Source: Exiguobacterium profundum
Lineage (GTDB): Bacteria > Bacillota > Bacilli > Exiguobacteriales > Exiguobacteriaceae
DNA: 64,000 nt
Direction of reading: 5' to 3'
Assembly: GCF_001909285.1 (NCBI RefSeq)
Contig: NZ_MRSV01000001.1
Location: 1,073,331 to 1,137,330, forward strand
Under the pieces are notes generated by a model. It made no database searches and was not told where the DNA came from. It saw nothing but the letters and a program-made list of their open reading frames with translations. Made by a program: the position numbers and the translations under genes. Positions 44,278 to 55,287 of the stretch are shown piece by piece. Positions within the stretch are counted from its first letter, which is position 1. Each line of letters begins with the position of its first letter.

Positions 44278-45822
44278 TTAGAACGTTTCAGATGTTGTTT
44301 TCGCTTGCATGTGGAGTTGGATGTAATCCGGGCCACCTGCTTTTGAATCCGTACCTGACATGTTGAATCCACCGAACGGCTGATAGCCGACGATTGCGCC
44401 TGTGCAACCACGGTTGAAGTAAAGGTTCCCAACGTGGAAGTTTTGGCGAGCGTATTCTTGATTTATACGGTCACGTGTGAGGACCGCCCCTGTCAAGCCG
44501 TATTCTGTGTTGTTCGCGATATCGATTGCTTCTTTGAAGTCTTTCGCTTTCGTGAAGGCGACGATTGGTCCGAAAATCTCTTCTTGCATGAGGCGGGCTT
44601 TCGGGTCGACGTCTGCGACGACAGTCGGCTCGATGAAGTAGCCTGTTGAATCGTCTGCTTTCCCACCTGCGACGATGCGTCCTTCTTCTTTTGCGACATC
44701 GAAGTACGATGTGATCTTCTTGAAGGCCGATGCGTCGATGACTGGTCCCATGAAGTGTTCGTTCTTCTCTGTGTTTCCGACAGAGAGTTCGTTCGTGAGT
44801 TCGACGACACGGTCGAGTACCGTATCATACACGCTGTCGACGATGACGGCACGTGAACAAGCCGAACATTTCTGACCAGAGAAACCGAATGCCGATTTCA
44901 CGATCGATTGTGCAGCGAGCTCGAGGTCGGCTGATTCGTCGACGACGATCGTATCTTTTCCACCCATCTCCGCGATCACGCGTTTGAGCCAAATTTGACC
45001 TTCATTCAATTTAGACGCACGTTCGTTGATGCGGAGTCCCACATCACGCGATCCTGTGAAGCTGATGAAGCGTGTCTTCGGATGGTCGACGAGATAGTCC
45101 CCGACTTCTGCACCCGGTCCCGGGATGAAGTTGAGCACGCCTTTTGGAAGACCTGCCTCTTCCATCACTTCGACGAATTTCGCAGCGACGATTGGCGTCG
45201 TCGAAGCTGGTTTCAAGAGAATTGTGTTACCGGCGACGATGGCCGCAACTGCTGTACCGGCCATGATTGCGAATGGGAAGTTCCATGGGCTGATGACGAT
45301 CCCGACCCCGAGTGGGATGTAGTCATACCGGTTGTATTCGCCTGGGCGGCTCTCCACTTTCTTGCCTGGTTTGAGTTCGAGCATTTGACGTGCATAATAT
45401 TCCATGAAGTCGATTGCTTCCGCTGTATCCGCATCTGCCTCGTTCCACGGTTTACCCGCTTCTTTGACGAGGTAAGCCGAGAACTCGTGCTTACGTTTGC
45501 GGACGATGTTCGCTGCTTTGAACAAGACGTCGGCGCGGACAGCCGGGTCGACATGGCGCCATGAGTCAAATGCTGTGAGTGCTTCTTGCATCGCACGTTC
45601 TGCGAGCTCTTGGTTCGCTTTTGACACGCGACCGATCACTTCTTCTTTGTTAGCCGGGTTGTAAGACGTGATTTTACCTTCCGTCGTAACCTTTTCCCCA
45701 CCAATTACGAGCGGATAGTCTTTCCCGAGCTCACCGTTCACTTTCTCGATTGCCGCTTGGATTGCTTCGGCATTCTCTTTTTGTGTAAAGTCTGTGAATG
45801 GTTCATGTTTGTATGGAATCAT
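44278..45822 (-). CDS. rocA: 1-pyrroline-5-carboxylate dehydrogenase
   Basis: 514 residues, RocA length. ALDH motifs: [32 protein letters not shown] (base Glu) and [12 protein letters not shown] (catalytic Cys), with [11 protein letters not shown] and [14 protein letters not shown] near the end. It oxidises P5C to glutamate in arginine/proline use. No proline dehydrogenase or arginase gene is adjacent. AAGGGGGA lies upstream of the ATG, and a cre-like box 30 bp further. Confidence 0.93.
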   Translation of the reverse strand: MIPYKHEPFTDFTQKENAEAIQAAIEKVNGELGKDYPLVIGGEKVTTEGKITSYNPANKEEVIGRVSKANQELAERAMQEALTAFDSWRHVDPAVRADVLFKAANIVRKRKHEFSAYLVKEAGKPWNEADADTAEAIDFMEYYARQMLELKPGKKVESRPGEYNRYDYIPLGVGIVISPWNFPFAIMAGTAVAAIVAGNTILLKPASTTPIVAAKFVEVMEEAGLPKGVLNFIPGPGAEVGDYLVDHPKTRFISFTGSRDVGLRINERASKLNEGQIWLKRVIAEMGGKDTIVVDESADLELAAQSIVKSAFGFSGQKCSACSRAVIVDSVYDTVLDRVVELTNELSVGNTEKNEHFMGPVIDASAFKKITSYFDVAKEEGRIVAGGKADDSTGYFIEPTVVADVDPKARLMQEEIFGPIVAFTKAKDFKEAIDIANNTEYGLTGAVLTRDRINQEYARQNFHVGNLYFNRGCTGAIVGYQPFGGFNMSGTDSKAGGPDYIQLHMQAKTTSETF

Positions 45823-45851
45823 TCTCGTTCCCCCTTAAAGTGATGTTGAGC

Positions 45852-45867
45852 GTTAAAGCGCTTACGT
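45852..45867 (-). promoter_or_regulatory. cre-like box upstream of rocA
   Basis: GTTAAAGCGCTTACGT, symmetric AAAGCGCTTA core, two to three mismatches to cre. On the minus strand it follows a possible -10 (TACAAT) by four bases. Confidence 0.4.
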
Positions 45868-45957
45868 CTGTATTGTATCGAAATTATCGTAGAAATCCTA
45901 GTGAAACAATTTTCCAGAAACACATGGCATTGGAGCAAGAAATCGAGACGTGATAGG

Positions 45958-46797
45958 ATGGGGGAGAACACGGCTTTAGAAAGGACGAACAACATAAAAA
46001 AATGGTTCATTCCGCTACTCCTCGTCTTCATGCTCGGGGCATGTGGGAACGAGGAAGAGACGGTGGTAGAAGAGACAGACCGCGCATTGCCGGACGCTGT
46101 CACGAACGTGTACGCAGACTATCAGACGGCACTTGAGTCTGGAGACGCTGAGGCACTCGCATCAATTGATTATGCTGGCCGGTTGACCGAGATTCCGGCG
46201 ACTGGTGCCGTCACCCGTCAATTGTCTCCTGGTGAGATTTATAAGAGCTGGGTCAACGAAGAGGAAGACGTGGCGTTCCTTGTCCATGAGATGATCGATG
46301 AAGAAGGGAACCCGCTCCCGAACCGACTCAGTAAAATCGCTGTGAAGGAAGGGGATGAGTGGTCACTAGTCATCACACCGGTCGCTTTACCAAAAGACGT
46401 GATTGCCGAGGTCGGAGAGTTACTCATCGGTGTCCAGGCGAACGAGTACGGAGTGAATGCCGAAGCGAACGCCCGTCTCGCCGAGATTCCGGAAGATGAG
46501 GCTGGTCCGATCTATGACCAAGTCAACGCACAGACGGACTATATGGCGCTCGAGGCAGACAATAACGTCTTCCTGCTCATGGCGGAAACGTTGACGGTCG
46601 AGGAGAACCAAACCATCATGACCGACTATTTCAAAGCGTATGAGACGTGGTACACCGATAACGAGGAGACGCTCCGAAAAGCGGCTGCAACGGAAAATCC
46701 AGTCGAGTATATCGAAGTGCTTGACCCGTTAAAGACAAAATTAGAAGAAGCGATCGATGGCTATGACGAACAACTTGTCGACCCATCGTTTGGCTAA
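45958..46797 (+). CDS. Lipoprotein of unknown function
   Basis: 279 residues from the ATG at 45958. The start is uncertain: GATAGG is too close and no ideal ribosome site is visible; the GTG at 45901 is longer and also unsupported. Residues 13-28 form a signal ending in the lipobox LGAC, then an acidic linker (GNEEETVVEET). The body (about 45-279) is acidic and helix-rich, with no recognised domain. Probably an extracellular lipid-anchored protein. It lies 13 bp before bcp and may be co-transcribed. Confidence 0.78.
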   Translation: MGENTALERTNNIKKWFIPLLLVFMLGACGNEEETVVEETDRALPDAVTNVYADYQTALESGDAEALASIDYAGRLTEIPATGAVTRQLSPGEIYKSWVNEEEDVAFLVHEMIDEEGNPLPNRLSKIAVKEGDEWSLVITPVALPKDVIAEVGELLIGVQANEYGVNAEANARLAEIPEDEAGPIYDQVNAQTDYMALEADNNVFLLMAETLTVEENQTIMTDYFKAYETWYTDNEETLRKAAATENPVEYIEVLDPLKTKLEEAIDGYDEQLVDPSFG

Positions 46798-46810
46798 GGA
46801 GGAACAGCAG

Positions 46811-47248
46811 ATGCTCGCACCAACATTTTCATTACCGAACCAAAACGGAGAGATGGTTTCATTAAAGGACTATCTCGGCAAGAAAGTCGTCTTATACTTC
46901 TATCCTCGAGATTCGACACCTGGTTGCACGACCGAGGCATGCGATTTCCGCGATGCGTTGCCGAAGATGGAAGGCGCGGTCGTCCTTGGGGTATCGGCCG
47001 ACAGTCAAAAGAAACATCAAAACTTTATCGCCAAGAATGACCTCCCATTTGATTTACTCGTGGACGAGGAACATGAAGTGTCCGAGCTTTACGGCGTCTG
47101 GCAGTTGAAGAAAAATTACGGGAAAGAATATTACGGCATCGTCCGTTCGACTTTCTTGATCAACGAGGACGGCTATATCGAACAAGAGTGGCGCAACGTC
47201 AAAGTGAAAGGTCACGTCGAAGAAGTCGTGGCTGCCATTCGTTCGTAA
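46811..47248 (+). CDS. bcp: Thioredoxin-dependent peroxiredoxin Bcp
   Basis: 145 residues from the ATG with AAGGAGG eight bases upstream. VVLYFYPRDSTPGCTTEACDF has the peroxidatic Cys in PGCTTEAC with the resolving Cys five residues later, as in atypical 2-Cys BCP enzymes; GIVRSTFLINEDG follows. It reduces hydroperoxides with thioredoxin. Short intergenic gap to the lipoprotein gene. Confidence 0.93.
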   Translation: MLAPTFSLPNQNGEMVSLKDYLGKKVVLYFYPRDSTPGCTTEACDFRDALPKMEGAVVLGVSADSQKKHQNFIAKNDLPFDLLVDEEHEVSELYGVWQLKKNYGKEYYGIVRSTFLINEDGYIEQEWRNVKVKGHVEEVVAAIRS

Positions 47249-47283
47249 AACGAGAAACTGAAGGAAAGGTCATGAACGGTTTC

Positions 47284-47320
47284 AGACTGTAGACAACGCA
47301 TGGGTCTACAGTCTTTTTTG
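47284..47320 (+). terminator. Terminator of bcp
   Basis: AGACTGTAGAC / GTCTACAGTCT stem followed by six T. Confidence 0.87.
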
Positions 47321-47559
47321 TTCCCTTAAGAGTCTCGCCTGCCCGTAATTGGTCGTTGCTATCAAGCCGTTTCGAGCGTGCTTTATACAGTTGCAACCAC
47401 TCCATTTCTGATTGAGATGTAGTCTATCGATTAACGGTTCGTATTGATCATGAAATCCGGGCTCATGCAGTTGAATATATTACAATCATATTTCGAAATA
47501 AATTTTAAGAATCTTTTAGATACAAGGGTTCAACGAAAATATTACAATTATATAACGTT

Positions 47560-47575
47560 TTGAAAACGCTTTCTT
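47560..47575 (+). promoter_or_regulatory. cre box upstream of alanine symporter
   Basis: TTGAAAACGCTTTCTT has one mismatch to WTGNAARCGNWWWCAW. It follows TATAAC (47551-47556), a possible -10, so CcpA would block near the start site. Confidence 0.6.
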
Positions 47576-47662
47576 TAGGCGGTGTACCTTGACTCGATTG
47601 TGAATGTTCTGAAAAATATAGGGAGAGCGCTCAAATCAAGAACGTAGGAGGAGAGCAACACG

Positions 47663-49024
47663 GTGAATCAAATTGAAAGTTGGCTGACGAGTTTATCCAA
47701 TCTCGTCTGGGGGCCACATTTACTCATATTACTCGTCGGGACAGGGATTTTCCTGACCGTCCGTCTCGGATTTATCCAAGTGACGCGACTTGGGGTCGGT
47801 CTGAAAGAGGCATTTATACCAAAACCAGAACAACCGAAGAAAAAGCAACGTGGGGACATCTCGCATTTCCAAGCACTTATGACGGCATTGGCGGCCACGG
47901 TCGGTACCGGAAACATGGTCGGTGTCGCGACGGCGATTGTCCTCGGGGGACCGGGTGCTATCGTTTGGATGTGGTTATCTGGTTTCGTCGGGATGGCGAC
48001 GAAATACGCTGAGGCTATCCTGGCGGTCAAATATCGTGTCGTCGATGAACGCGGTGAGATTGCCGGGGGTCCGATGTATTACTTAGAACACGGACTAAAG
48101 AAAAAGTGGCTCGGCGTCTTGTTCGCCGTCTTTGCATCGGTCGCAGCCTTTGGGATTGGGAACGGGGTCCAAACGAACTCGATCAGTCTCGCCTTGAACA
48201 ACTCGTTCAACATCCCAATGGTTGTGACAGGGATCGTCATGATGGCGGTCACGGCATTCGTCATCTTAGGTGGTGTCAAATCAATCGGAAAAGTCGTCGG
48301 AATCTTCGTCCCGTTCATGATTTTCGCATATGTCGGGAGTGGGCTCGTGATTCTCATCATGAACCTTGAATTGGTACCAAATGCCTTATCGACAATGTTC
48401 TCGAGCACATTCAGTGCTGAAGCCATCGGTGGGGGTGCGTTAGGTGCCGCGATTCGCTACGGGGTCGCGCGCGGTGTGTTCTCTAACGAGGCAGGACTTG
48501 GATCTGCACCGATTGCGGCCGCAGCAGCGAAGACCGACTTCCCGGGACGTCAAGCACTCGTTTCGATGACACAAGTGTTGATCGACACACTCATCGTCTG
48601 TTCTATCACGGGACTCACGATCGTTATGGGTGGTCAATATACGGAAGGGCTTGAAGGAATTGCCTTGACGCAAGCCTCGTTCGCTTTCTTCTTAGGACCT
48701 ATTGGTGAAATCATCGTGACGATCTCGCTCGTCTTCTTCGCCTACTCAACCGTCCTCGGCTGGTGTTATTACGGTGAACGTTCAGCGTATTATTTACTCG
48801 GGGAAAAAGTGATCGTCCCATATCGTGTCCTCTACATTTTAGTCGCGGGACTCGGTGCGATGACGACGAACTTGAATTTGATCTGGTCCATCTCGGATGT
48901 GTTCAACGGTCTCATGGCTATCCCGAACTTGATTGGACTCTTGTTCCTCTCAGGTGTGGTCGTCGCCGAGACAAAACGATTCGAACTCGAACGGAAAAAA
49001 GAACGGCAGTCATCTGCCGCTTGA
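47663..49024 (+). CDS. Sodium:alanine symporter, AGCS family
   Basis: 453 residues from a GTG with AGGAGGAG upstream. About ten membrane helices; AGCS signatures ALAATVGTGNMVGVATAI, GGPGAIVWMWLSGFVGMATK, GGPMYYLEHGL and GVARGVFSNEAGLGSAPIAA. It takes up alanine or glycine with sodium. Single gene with a cre box upstream and a bidirectional terminator downstream. Confidence 0.94.
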   Translation: MNQIESWLTSLSNLVWGPHLLILLVGTGIFLTVRLGFIQVTRLGVGLKEAFIPKPEQPKKKQRGDISHFQALMTALAATVGTGNMVGVATAIVLGGPGAIVWMWLSGFVGMATKYAEAILAVKYRVVDERGEIAGGPMYYLEHGLKKKWLGVLFAVFASVAAFGIGNGVQTNSISLALNNSFNIPMVVTGIVMMAVTAFVILGGVKSIGKVVGIFVPFMIFAYVGSGLVILIMNLELVPNALSTMFSSTFSAEAIGGGALGAAIRYGVARGVFSNEAGLGSAPIAAAAAKTDFPGRQALVSMTQVLIDTLIVCSITGLTIVMGGQYTEGLEGIALTQASFAFFLGPIGEIIVTISLVFFAYSTVLGWCYYGERSAYYLLGEKVIVPYRVLYILVAGLGAMTTNLNLIWSISDVFNGLMAIPNLIGLLFLSGVVVAETKRFELERKKERQSSAA

Positions 49025-49028
49025 TGAG

Positions 49029-49064
49029 AAAACCCGCCGAACAGCACGTGTCGGCGGGTTTTTG
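49029..49064. terminator. Bidirectional terminator
   Basis: AAACCCGCCGA / TCGGCGGGTTT followed by TTTTG, between convergent genes. Confidence 0.88.
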
Positions 49065-50768
49065 TCATACCTTGAATTGGCGAATCAGTGAATCAAGTTC
49101 TTCCATCTTTTGTTGCGACTGTTCCGTCGCATGGTTCAACTCGGCGAAGCGTTCGACGGACATCGTCACTTTTTCAGCAATTTCCTGCGTACCGAGCGCT
49201 CCGTTGTTGACGGTCGTCGCAACGTCCTGGATGACACCGATCATGTTCGACGTCAATTGTTCGAGCTCCCCGGCAGCGGCGGCGAACTCGGTCGCGGTCG
49301 TTTCGAAGCGACCTGCGTCCTCGCTATATTGTCCGGCTGCCTCTTCAAGTTGGTCATAATCTTTCAAGACGTTTGTGTCGAGGAAGTGGAGCATCTGTCC
49401 AGAACTCTCGTTCAAATGATCGACCGAATGAAGGACGGTCGTCGAGATGACTTGAATGCGTTCGACGGTCGCCCGGCTCGTTTCGGCGAGTTTTCGAATC
49501 TCGTCGGCGACGACGGCGAATCCGCGTCCGGCCTCTCCGGCACGAGCCGCTTCAATCGAGGCATTGAGTGACAAGAGGTTCGTCTGCGCGGCGATGTCGA
49601 GGATGTCGTTCGTGAGCGTCGCGATCTCATGGACGGCTTTCGCATCTTGCATCGCTTTCTCTAAGTTTGTGCGTGTCGACTGAAGGACGCTGATGGCATT
49701 CTCTTTCGCCTCCACCGCATGTGACTTGAGGGAGAGGGCACGCTCATCGATTTGTCTCGCTTCGGTTTTCCGCTCATCGGCCATCGTCACGATGTGATGA
49801 ATCGTCCGTTCCATATCCGAGGCGGAAGCGTTCATCTCTTGCGCGCTTGCGGCCGTCTGTTGCATACCGGCGGTCAAGTCTTCAGTCGTCGCAGCGGTCG
49901 TCGTCATATATGTGTCGAGTTCTTTCAACTCTTCATACATATGAGTAGATTGCTTCGTCACGCCTGTCGTCACGTCGTTCACTTGAAGAATCAACTGACG
50001 CAAGTTGGCGATGAATTGATTGAAGTCACGTGCGAGTCCGGCAAACTCGTCGCGGCGCTTCACAGGAATCGATGTCGTCAAATCGCCATCACTCGTGGCG
50101 AGCTCATGCATCTTCGTCTTGAACTCTTTGAGCGGCTCAAAGATGGAGCGGAAGATGAAGAGCATCATGAGGATCGTCATGACAGCCGCGACACCAAGCA
50201 CGATGAAGAGCGTCAACTGAACTTGCTCAAACATCTTAGCTGCTGCGGCGGTGTCCGATTGAATCGCTTCGCGGTTCAAGTTGACGAGAAGACCGAGAGA
50301 GTTCGAAAGCGTATCGGCACTTGCGGTTGCCGTATCGCGAATATACGCTTCTGCGGCCTCTGTACCGTCTTCATTCGAAATACGAATGAGTTCATTCATG
50401 ACCGTTTGAAAGTTATCCCAATTCGCACGGGCTTCATCGAAGAGCTGTTGATCTTCTTCCATGATAATCGTCGCTTCATAGCCGTCCATCCGTTGTTCCA
50501 AAATGGCGACGGATGCTTGAATATCCCGTTCGATGTTTTGTTTCGTCACGGCGTCATCCACGAGAGCGTGACGAATCAAATGACGACGGATTTCGAGCAG
50601 TTGCTTATCGACTTGATGAATCTGGTCCATTCCTGGAACCCAGGAAACGGTCATGTCTTCTTGAGCTGCTTTTGATGCGTTCAAGGCGTACCATGAGTAA
50701 CCGCTTACACCGAGGAGCAGCACAAACATGATGCTAAACGCAGTGATGAGTTTATTCCGAATCGACAT
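49065..50768 (-). CDS. Methyl-accepting chemotaxis protein
   Basis: 567 residues. TM1 (about 8-27), periplasmic-type four-helix-bundle sensor (30-185), TM2 (186-208), HAMP (210-262), then the long coiled signalling domain with the hairpin tip [20 protein letters not shown]. It controls CheA; ligand unknown. AGGAGG lies ahead of the ATG. Divergent from gatC with ~210 bp between. Confidence 0.94.
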   Translation of the reverse strand: MSIRNKLITAFSIMFVLLLGVSGYSWYALNASKAAQEDMTVSWVPGMDQIHQVDKQLLEIRRHLIRHALVDDAVTKQNIERDIQASVAILEQRMDGYEATIIMEEDQQLFDEARANWDNFQTVMNELIRISNEDGTEAAEAYIRDTATASADTLSNSLGLLVNLNREAIQSDTAAAAKMFEQVQLTLFIVLGVAAVMTILMMLFIFRSIFEPLKEFKTKMHELATSDGDLTTSIPVKRRDEFAGLARDFNQFIANLRQLILQVNDVTTGVTKQSTHMYEELKELDTYMTTTAATTEDLTAGMQQTAASAQEMNASASDMERTIHHIVTMADERKTEARQIDERALSLKSHAVEAKENAISVLQSTRTNLEKAMQDAKAVHEIATLTNDILDIAAQTNLLSLNASIEAARAGEAGRGFAVVADEIRKLAETSRATVERIQVISTTVLHSVDHLNESSGQMLHFLDTNVLKDYDQLEEAAGQYSEDAGRFETTATEFAAAAGELEQLTSNMIGVIQDVATTVNNGALGTQEIAEKVTMSVERFAELNHATEQSQQKMEELDSLIRQFKV

Positions 50769-50919
50769 ACGATTCCTCCTTACGAATCTTTTCTACCATT
50801 AGCATAATCAGAATCGCACATCGACCGTATAGCTGATTTCGAAAGCGGGTCAATATTCGGAGAAGATTTCCCTAGTTTCTCAAAAAGGAGACATTTTCTC
50901 ACAAGATAGATTTCCTTTT

Positions 50920-50947
50920 TTGTCTTATGATAAAGTGGTATGATAAT
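50920..50947 (+). promoter_or_regulatory. Promoter of gat operon
   Basis: TTGTCT (50920-50925), 16 bases, GATAAT (50942-50947), 36 bp before gatC. A standard SigA shape with one base less spacing. Confidence 0.5.
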
Positions 50948-50982
50948 GAACGATGTATTGAAAACTGTTGGAGGTGGGAATT

Positions 50983-51273
50983 TTGGCTCGTATTACAGAA
51001 GCTGAAGTTCGGCACGTCGCCGGACTTGCCCGACTTGCGATCACGGATGAAGAAGTGACGCACTTCACGGAGCAATTGACAAAAATTCTCGAGTTCGCCG
51101 AGCAACTCGATGAGCTGGATACAACGGGCGTCGAACCAACGACCCATGCCCTAGATTTGAAAAACGTACTACGCAAAGACGAGGTCCGTCCATCGCTTCC
51201 ACGTGAGGAAGTCGAACGGATGGCACCTGACTGGGAGAACGGTCAAGTCCGTGTCCCTGCGGTCTTTGAGTAA
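50983..51273 (+). CDS. gatC: Asp-tRNA(Asn)/Glu-tRNA(Gln) amidotransferase subunit C
   Basis: 96 residues from a TTG with GGAGGTGG upstream. [19 protein letters not shown] and [16 protein letters not shown] are the GatC patterns; [15 protein letters not shown] closes. It stabilises GatA in GatCAB, which amidates misacylated tRNAs in Gram-positives lacking GlnRS. First gene of gatCAB. Confidence 0.95.
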   Translation: MARITEAEVRHVAGLARLAITDEEVTHFTEQLTKILEFAEQLDELDTTGVEPTTHALDLKNVLRKDEVRPSLPREEVERMAPDWENGQVRVPAVFE

Positions 51274-51284
51274 GGAGGCCTTTC

Positions 51285-52727
51285 ATGAGTTTATTTGACC
51301 ACGGTGTAGCGAAACTGCATACGTTATTAAAAGAAGGCGAAGTCACGGTCACGGACCTCGTCAAAGAGTCGTTCGACCGCATCGAAGCGACGGATGATCA
51401 AATCGGTGCGTTTTTGACGCTCAATGAGGATGCGTTTGAGCAAGCGAAGCGCATGGATGAGCTCGCAAAAACGTCAGACAACCCGCTTTTCGGCATGCCG
51501 ATCGGTGTGAAAGACAACATCGTTACAAAAGGGATGCGGACGACATGTGCCTCGACGTTCCTCGAGAACTTCGTCCCGGCACACGATGCGACGGTCGTCG
51601 AGCGTCTTCATGATGCGGGTGCCCTCACAATCGGGAAGTTGAACATGGACGAGTTCGCGATGGGTTCATCAAACGAGAACTCGGCGTTCAAGCCTGTCCG
51701 TAACCCATGGGATCCGACTCGTGTACCAGGAGGTTCTTCAGGCGGTTCAGCAGCATCGGTCGCAGCTGGGCAAGTCCTCTTCAGCCTCGGTTCGGATACG
51801 GGTGGTTCGATTCGTCAACCAGCCGCGTATTGTGGTGTCGTCGGGATGAAGCCGACATACGGTCTCGTCTCACGTTTCGGTCTCGTTGCCTTCGCGTCGT
51901 CACTCGACCAAATCGGCCCGCTCACGCGCACGGTCGAAGACAATGCTTACTTATTGAATACGATTGCGGGCCATTGCGACATGGACTCGACGTCGGCTGA
52001 AGTCGAGGTGCCGGACTATACGGCAGCGCTCAACCAGGATTTGACGGGCATGAAGTTCGCACTTCCGGAAGAGTTCATGGCAGAAGGTGTCGCACCTGGC
52101 GTCCGTGAACAAATTGAAAAAGCAATCGAGACGCTCAAGTCTCTCGGTGCGACAATCGAGACGGTTTCGATTCCGTCTGTGAAGTATGCCCTCTCGGCGT
52201 ACTACTTGCTCGCGTCGTCAGAAGCTTCTTCGAACTTGGCTCGTTTCGACGGTATCCGTTATGGACGTCGCGCCGAAGCGGACACGCTCGACGAAGTGTT
52301 CACGTATTCGCGTGAACAAGGGTTCGGGGACGAGGTCAAACGCCGGATCATGCTCGGGACTTATGCCCTCAGCTCTGGTTACTACGATGCGTTCTACAAG
52401 AAAGCCCAACAAGTCCGTACCCTCATGAAGCAGGACTTCGCGAAAGTGTTCGAAGAGTATGATGCCATCGTTGGACCAACTGCTCCGACGACAGCGTTCA
52501 AACTCGGCGAACAGCTCGACGATCCGCTCACGATGTATGCGAACGATATCATGACGATTCCGGTCAACTTGGTCGGTATCCCGGCCATCTCGGTCCCGGC
52601 AGGTCTTTCAGAAGGACTTCCGGTCGGTCTTCAAATTATCGGGAACTACTTTGATGAATCAACACTTTACCGCGTGGCCCATGCTTTTGAACAAGCAAAC
52701 GGCGGTTTCAAGATGCCACAGCTCTAA
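51285..52727 (+). CDS. gatA: Amidotransferase subunit A
   Basis: 480 residues. Amidase-signature Ser-cisSer-Lys triad: GVKDNI (Lys near 78), [15 protein letters not shown] and [16 protein letters not shown]. It releases ammonia from glutamine for GatB. Eleven bp after gatC, with AAGGAGG upstream of the ATG. Confidence 0.97.
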   Translation: MSLFDHGVAKLHTLLKEGEVTVTDLVKESFDRIEATDDQIGAFLTLNEDAFEQAKRMDELAKTSDNPLFGMPIGVKDNIVTKGMRTTCASTFLENFVPAHDATVVERLHDAGALTIGKLNMDEFAMGSSNENSAFKPVRNPWDPTRVPGGSSGGSAASVAAGQVLFSLGSDTGGSIRQPAAYCGVVGMKPTYGLVSRFGLVAFASSLDQIGPLTRTVEDNAYLLNTIAGHCDMDSTSAEVEVPDYTAALNQDLTGMKFALPEEFMAEGVAPGVREQIEKAIETLKSLGATIETVSIPSVKYALSAYYLLASSEASSNLARFDGIRYGRRAEADTLDEVFTYSREQGFGDEVKRRIMLGTYALSSGYYDAFYKKAQQVRTLMKQDFAKVFEEYDAIVGPTAPTTAFKLGEQLDDPLTMYANDIMTIPVNLVGIPAISVPAGLSEGLPVGLQIIGNYFDESTLYRVAHAFEQANGGFKMPQL

Positions 52728-52739
52728 GGAGGACGTACG

Positions 52740-54170
52740 ATGAACTTTGAAACGATCATCGGGATCGAGGTGCACGCCGAGCTGAGCACGAAGTCGAAGA
52801 TTTGGTGTGGCTGCTCACGCACTTACGGTGCCGAAACGAATACACAGACGTGTCCGATTTGTCTCGGACACCCAGGCGTCTTGCCTAAATTGAACGAAGA
52901 AGCGGTCAACCTCGCCATCAAAGCGGCAATGGCACTCAACTGTGAGATTGCGACAGATACGAAGTTCGACCGCAAGAACTACTTCTACCCTGACACGCCG
53001 AAAGCATATCAAATCTCGCAGTTTGATAAGCCGATCGGTTCAAACGGTCACGTCGACGTCGAAGTAGACGGAGAGATGAAACGATTCCGCATCGAGCGCG
53101 TGCACTTGGAAGAAGATGCCGGGAAGATGAACCACACGGGCGAGAAGCACTCGGTCGTCGACTTCAACCGGACCGGTTCACCACTCATCGAGATTGTCAG
53201 TGAGGCAGACATGCGCTCACCGAAAGATGCGGTCGCGTATCTCGAGCGTTTGAAAGAAGTCCTCTCGTTCGCTGGCGTCTCGGACGTCAAGATGGAAGAG
53301 GGGTCACTTCGCTGTGACTGTAACATCTCGGTCCGTCCATTCGGGCAGGAGAAGTTCGGTACGAAGACAGAGCTCAAGAACTTGAACTCGTTCTCAAACG
53401 TCTTAAAGGCACTCGACTATGAAGAGACGCGTCATCGCAAATTGCTTCTTTCAGGTGGCGTCATGCGTCAAGAGACGCTCCGTTACGACGAAGCGGCGAA
53501 AAAGACGATTCTCATGCGTGTTAAAGAAGGGGCAGCGGACTACCGTTACTTCCCAGAACCGGACCTCGTCCGTCTCGAAATCGATGAGGCATGGAAAGAG
53601 CGCATCCGCGCGACGATTCCAGAGATGCCGGCAGCTCGTCGTGAACGCTACATGAGCCAATACGGTCTCTCGGCATACGACGCAAAAGCCCTCACGTCAA
53701 CGCGAGAGTTCTCGGACTTCTTCGAAGCGACGACAGCGGCCGGTGCGGAGCCGAAAGCGGCAGCGAACTGGCTCATGGGTGAAGTGCTCGGTCACTTGAA
53801 CAAGTCGAATGAAACGGTCGAGACGATGAAGTTGACACCGGAATCACTCGCCGAGCTCATCCGCTTGATCGCAGAAGGGACGATTTCATCGAAAATCGCG
53901 AAGCGTGTCTTCACGGCGATGATGGAAGAAGGCGCTGATCCGAAAGCGTATGTGGAAGCGAACGGACTCGCCCAAATCTCGGACGAGAACTTACTCCGTG
54001 GCTACATCCTCGAATTGTTCGACGCGCATCCGCAAATGATCGAAGACTTCAAGAACGGGAAAGACCGTGCGAAAGGCTTCATCATCGGCCAAATCATGAA
54101 ACAGACGAAAGGGATGGCGAACCCGGCACTCCTCGATGGTTTGTTCCACGAAGAGATCGCAAAACGCTAA
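52740..54170 (+). CDS. gatB: Amidotransferase subunit B
   Basis: 476 residues. [19 protein letters not shown] and [15 protein letters not shown] carry the zinc cysteines, [11 protein letters not shown] the kinase-like site, and [10 protein letters not shown] follows. The C-terminal YqeY-like tail (about 330-476) binds tRNA. It lies 12 bp after gatA; terminator downstream. Confidence 0.97.
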   Translation: MNFETIIGIEVHAELSTKSKIWCGCSRTYGAETNTQTCPICLGHPGVLPKLNEEAVNLAIKAAMALNCEIATDTKFDRKNYFYPDTPKAYQISQFDKPIGSNGHVDVEVDGEMKRFRIERVHLEEDAGKMNHTGEKHSVVDFNRTGSPLIEIVSEADMRSPKDAVAYLERLKEVLSFAGVSDVKMEEGSLRCDCNISVRPFGQEKFGTKTELKNLNSFSNVLKALDYEETRHRKLLLSGGVMRQETLRYDEAAKKTILMRVKEGAADYRYFPEPDLVRLEIDEAWKERIRATIPEMPAARRERYMSQYGLSAYDAKALTSTREFSDFFEATTAAGAEPKAAANWLMGEVLGHLNKSNETVETMKLTPESLAELIRLIAEGTISSKIAKRVFTAMMEEGADPKAYVEANGLAQISDENLLRGYILELFDAHPQMIEDFKNGKDRAKGFIIGQIMKQTKGMANPALLDGLFHEEIAKR

Positions 54171-54177
54171 GCAGGCG

Positions 54178-54202
54178 GCGAGACACTTGTGTCTCGCTTT
54201 TC
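54178..54202 (+). terminator. Terminator of gatCAB
   Basis: GCGAGACAC / GTGTCTCGC with a two-base loop, followed by TTTTC. Confidence 0.8.
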
Positions 54203-54233
54203 GCTCGAGTTGAGCATAGGGGAGAGAATCAAT

Positions 54234-55232
54234 ATGCAACGGAAACGTGCGCGGGTCATTTATAACCCGACATCTGGTAAAGAAGTGATCAAACGGGAAC
54301 TCCCGTACATTTTGAACCGCCTCGAGGATGCGGGTTATGAGACGTCGACGTATGCGACGAAAGCGATTGGTGATGCCACGCTCGAAGCAAAACGGGCCTC
54401 AGCGGCCGAGTTCGACCTCATCATCGCCGCAGGCGGAGACGGGACATTGAACGAAGTCATCTCAGGGCTCGCCCCGCTAGAGAATCGTCCGACGATCGGA
54501 CTCATTCCGGTCGGGACGACGAACGACTTTGCCCGGGCGATGCGGATCCCACTAAGTGTGGTCGGTGCACTCGACGTCATCTGTGACGGATTCGAGATGC
54601 CGGTCGACCTTGGGGAAATCGAAGGCGAGAAAGGTGACATTCACTATTTCATCAATATCGCCGGTGGCGGCATCATGACCGAGCTCTCGTATGAGGTGCC
54701 ATCGAAGTTGAAGACAGCACTCGGGCAGCTCGCGTATTACGTGAAAGGGATGGAGAAACTGCCTCTCATCAAACCGACGTATATCGAGCTCGAACACGAT
54801 GAAGGAACGTTCCAAGGCGAGGTCATGGTCTTCCTCACATCGAACTCGAACTCGGTCGGTGGATATGAAAAAATCTCACCACACGCGTCGTTGAATGACG
54901 GGTTGTTCGATCTGTTCATTTTACGGAAATGTAACTTGTTCGAATTCATCCACGTCGTCCGTTTACTCCTTCGGGGTGAGCACTTATCAAGCTCACTCGT
55001 CGAGCATGTGAAGACGAGCCGCGTCCGGATGAAGACGACCGAGCCGATGAGTCTCAACATCGACGGTGAGTACGGCGGGGAATGCACAGGTGAAATGCGG
55101 AACTTATTCCGTCACTTGACGGTGCTCGCGCCGAACGCCCGAATTCGCGAGATGGAAGATTTGAATGCACAATATGAACGCGAACAGATGATCAAGCAAT
55201 TGTTCAATGTTTCGCTCGATAAAGCAGAGTGA
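54234..55232 (+). CDS. dgkB: Diacylglycerol kinase DgkB
   Basis: 332 residues from the ATG with GGGGAGAG upstream. RVIYNPTSGKE, IIAAGGDGTLNEVISGL, IPVGTTNDFARAM and the C-terminal SLNIDGEYGGE match the soluble DgkB/YerQ group. It phosphorylates diacylglycerol from lipoteichoic-acid synthesis. The order gatCAB-dgkB-rlmCD matches Bacillus. Confidence 0.95.
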   Translation: MQRKRARVIYNPTSGKEVIKRELPYILNRLEDAGYETSTYATKAIGDATLEAKRASAAEFDLIIAAGGDGTLNEVISGLAPLENRPTIGLIPVGTTNDFARAMRIPLSVVGALDVICDGFEMPVDLGEIEGEKGDIHYFINIAGGGIMTELSYEVPSKLKTALGQLAYYVKGMEKLPLIKPTYIELEHDEGTFQGEVMVFLTSNSNSVGGYEKISPHASLNDGLFDLFILRKCNLFEFIHVVRLLLRGEHLSSSLVEHVKTSRVRMKTTEPMSLNIDGEYGGECTGEMRNLFRHLTVLAPNARIREMEDLNAQYEREQMIKQLFNVSLDKAE

Positions 55233-55233
55233 A

Positions 55234-55268
55234 AAGATAGGAATGACGACATCTGTCATTCCTATTTG
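55234..55268 (+). terminator. Hairpin between dgkB and rRNA methyltransferase gene
   Basis: ATAGGAATGAC / GTCATTCCTAT, a perfect 11-bp stem, followed by TTTGC. The T run is short, so it may be a weak terminator. Confidence 0.65.
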
Positions 55269-55287
55269 CAATGGAAGGAGCATTCGT

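Larger units (their letters stand above)
47249..47662. other. Intergenic region between bcp and the alanine symporter
   Basis: About 410 bp: bcp terminator at 47284-47320; then on the minus strand a GC-richer stretch (47330-47470) with coding-like fragments in two frames (RLHLNQK... then MEWLQLYKARSKRLDSNDQL) that may be a gene remnant; then AT-rich DNA with the cre box at 47560. Confidence 0.5.
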
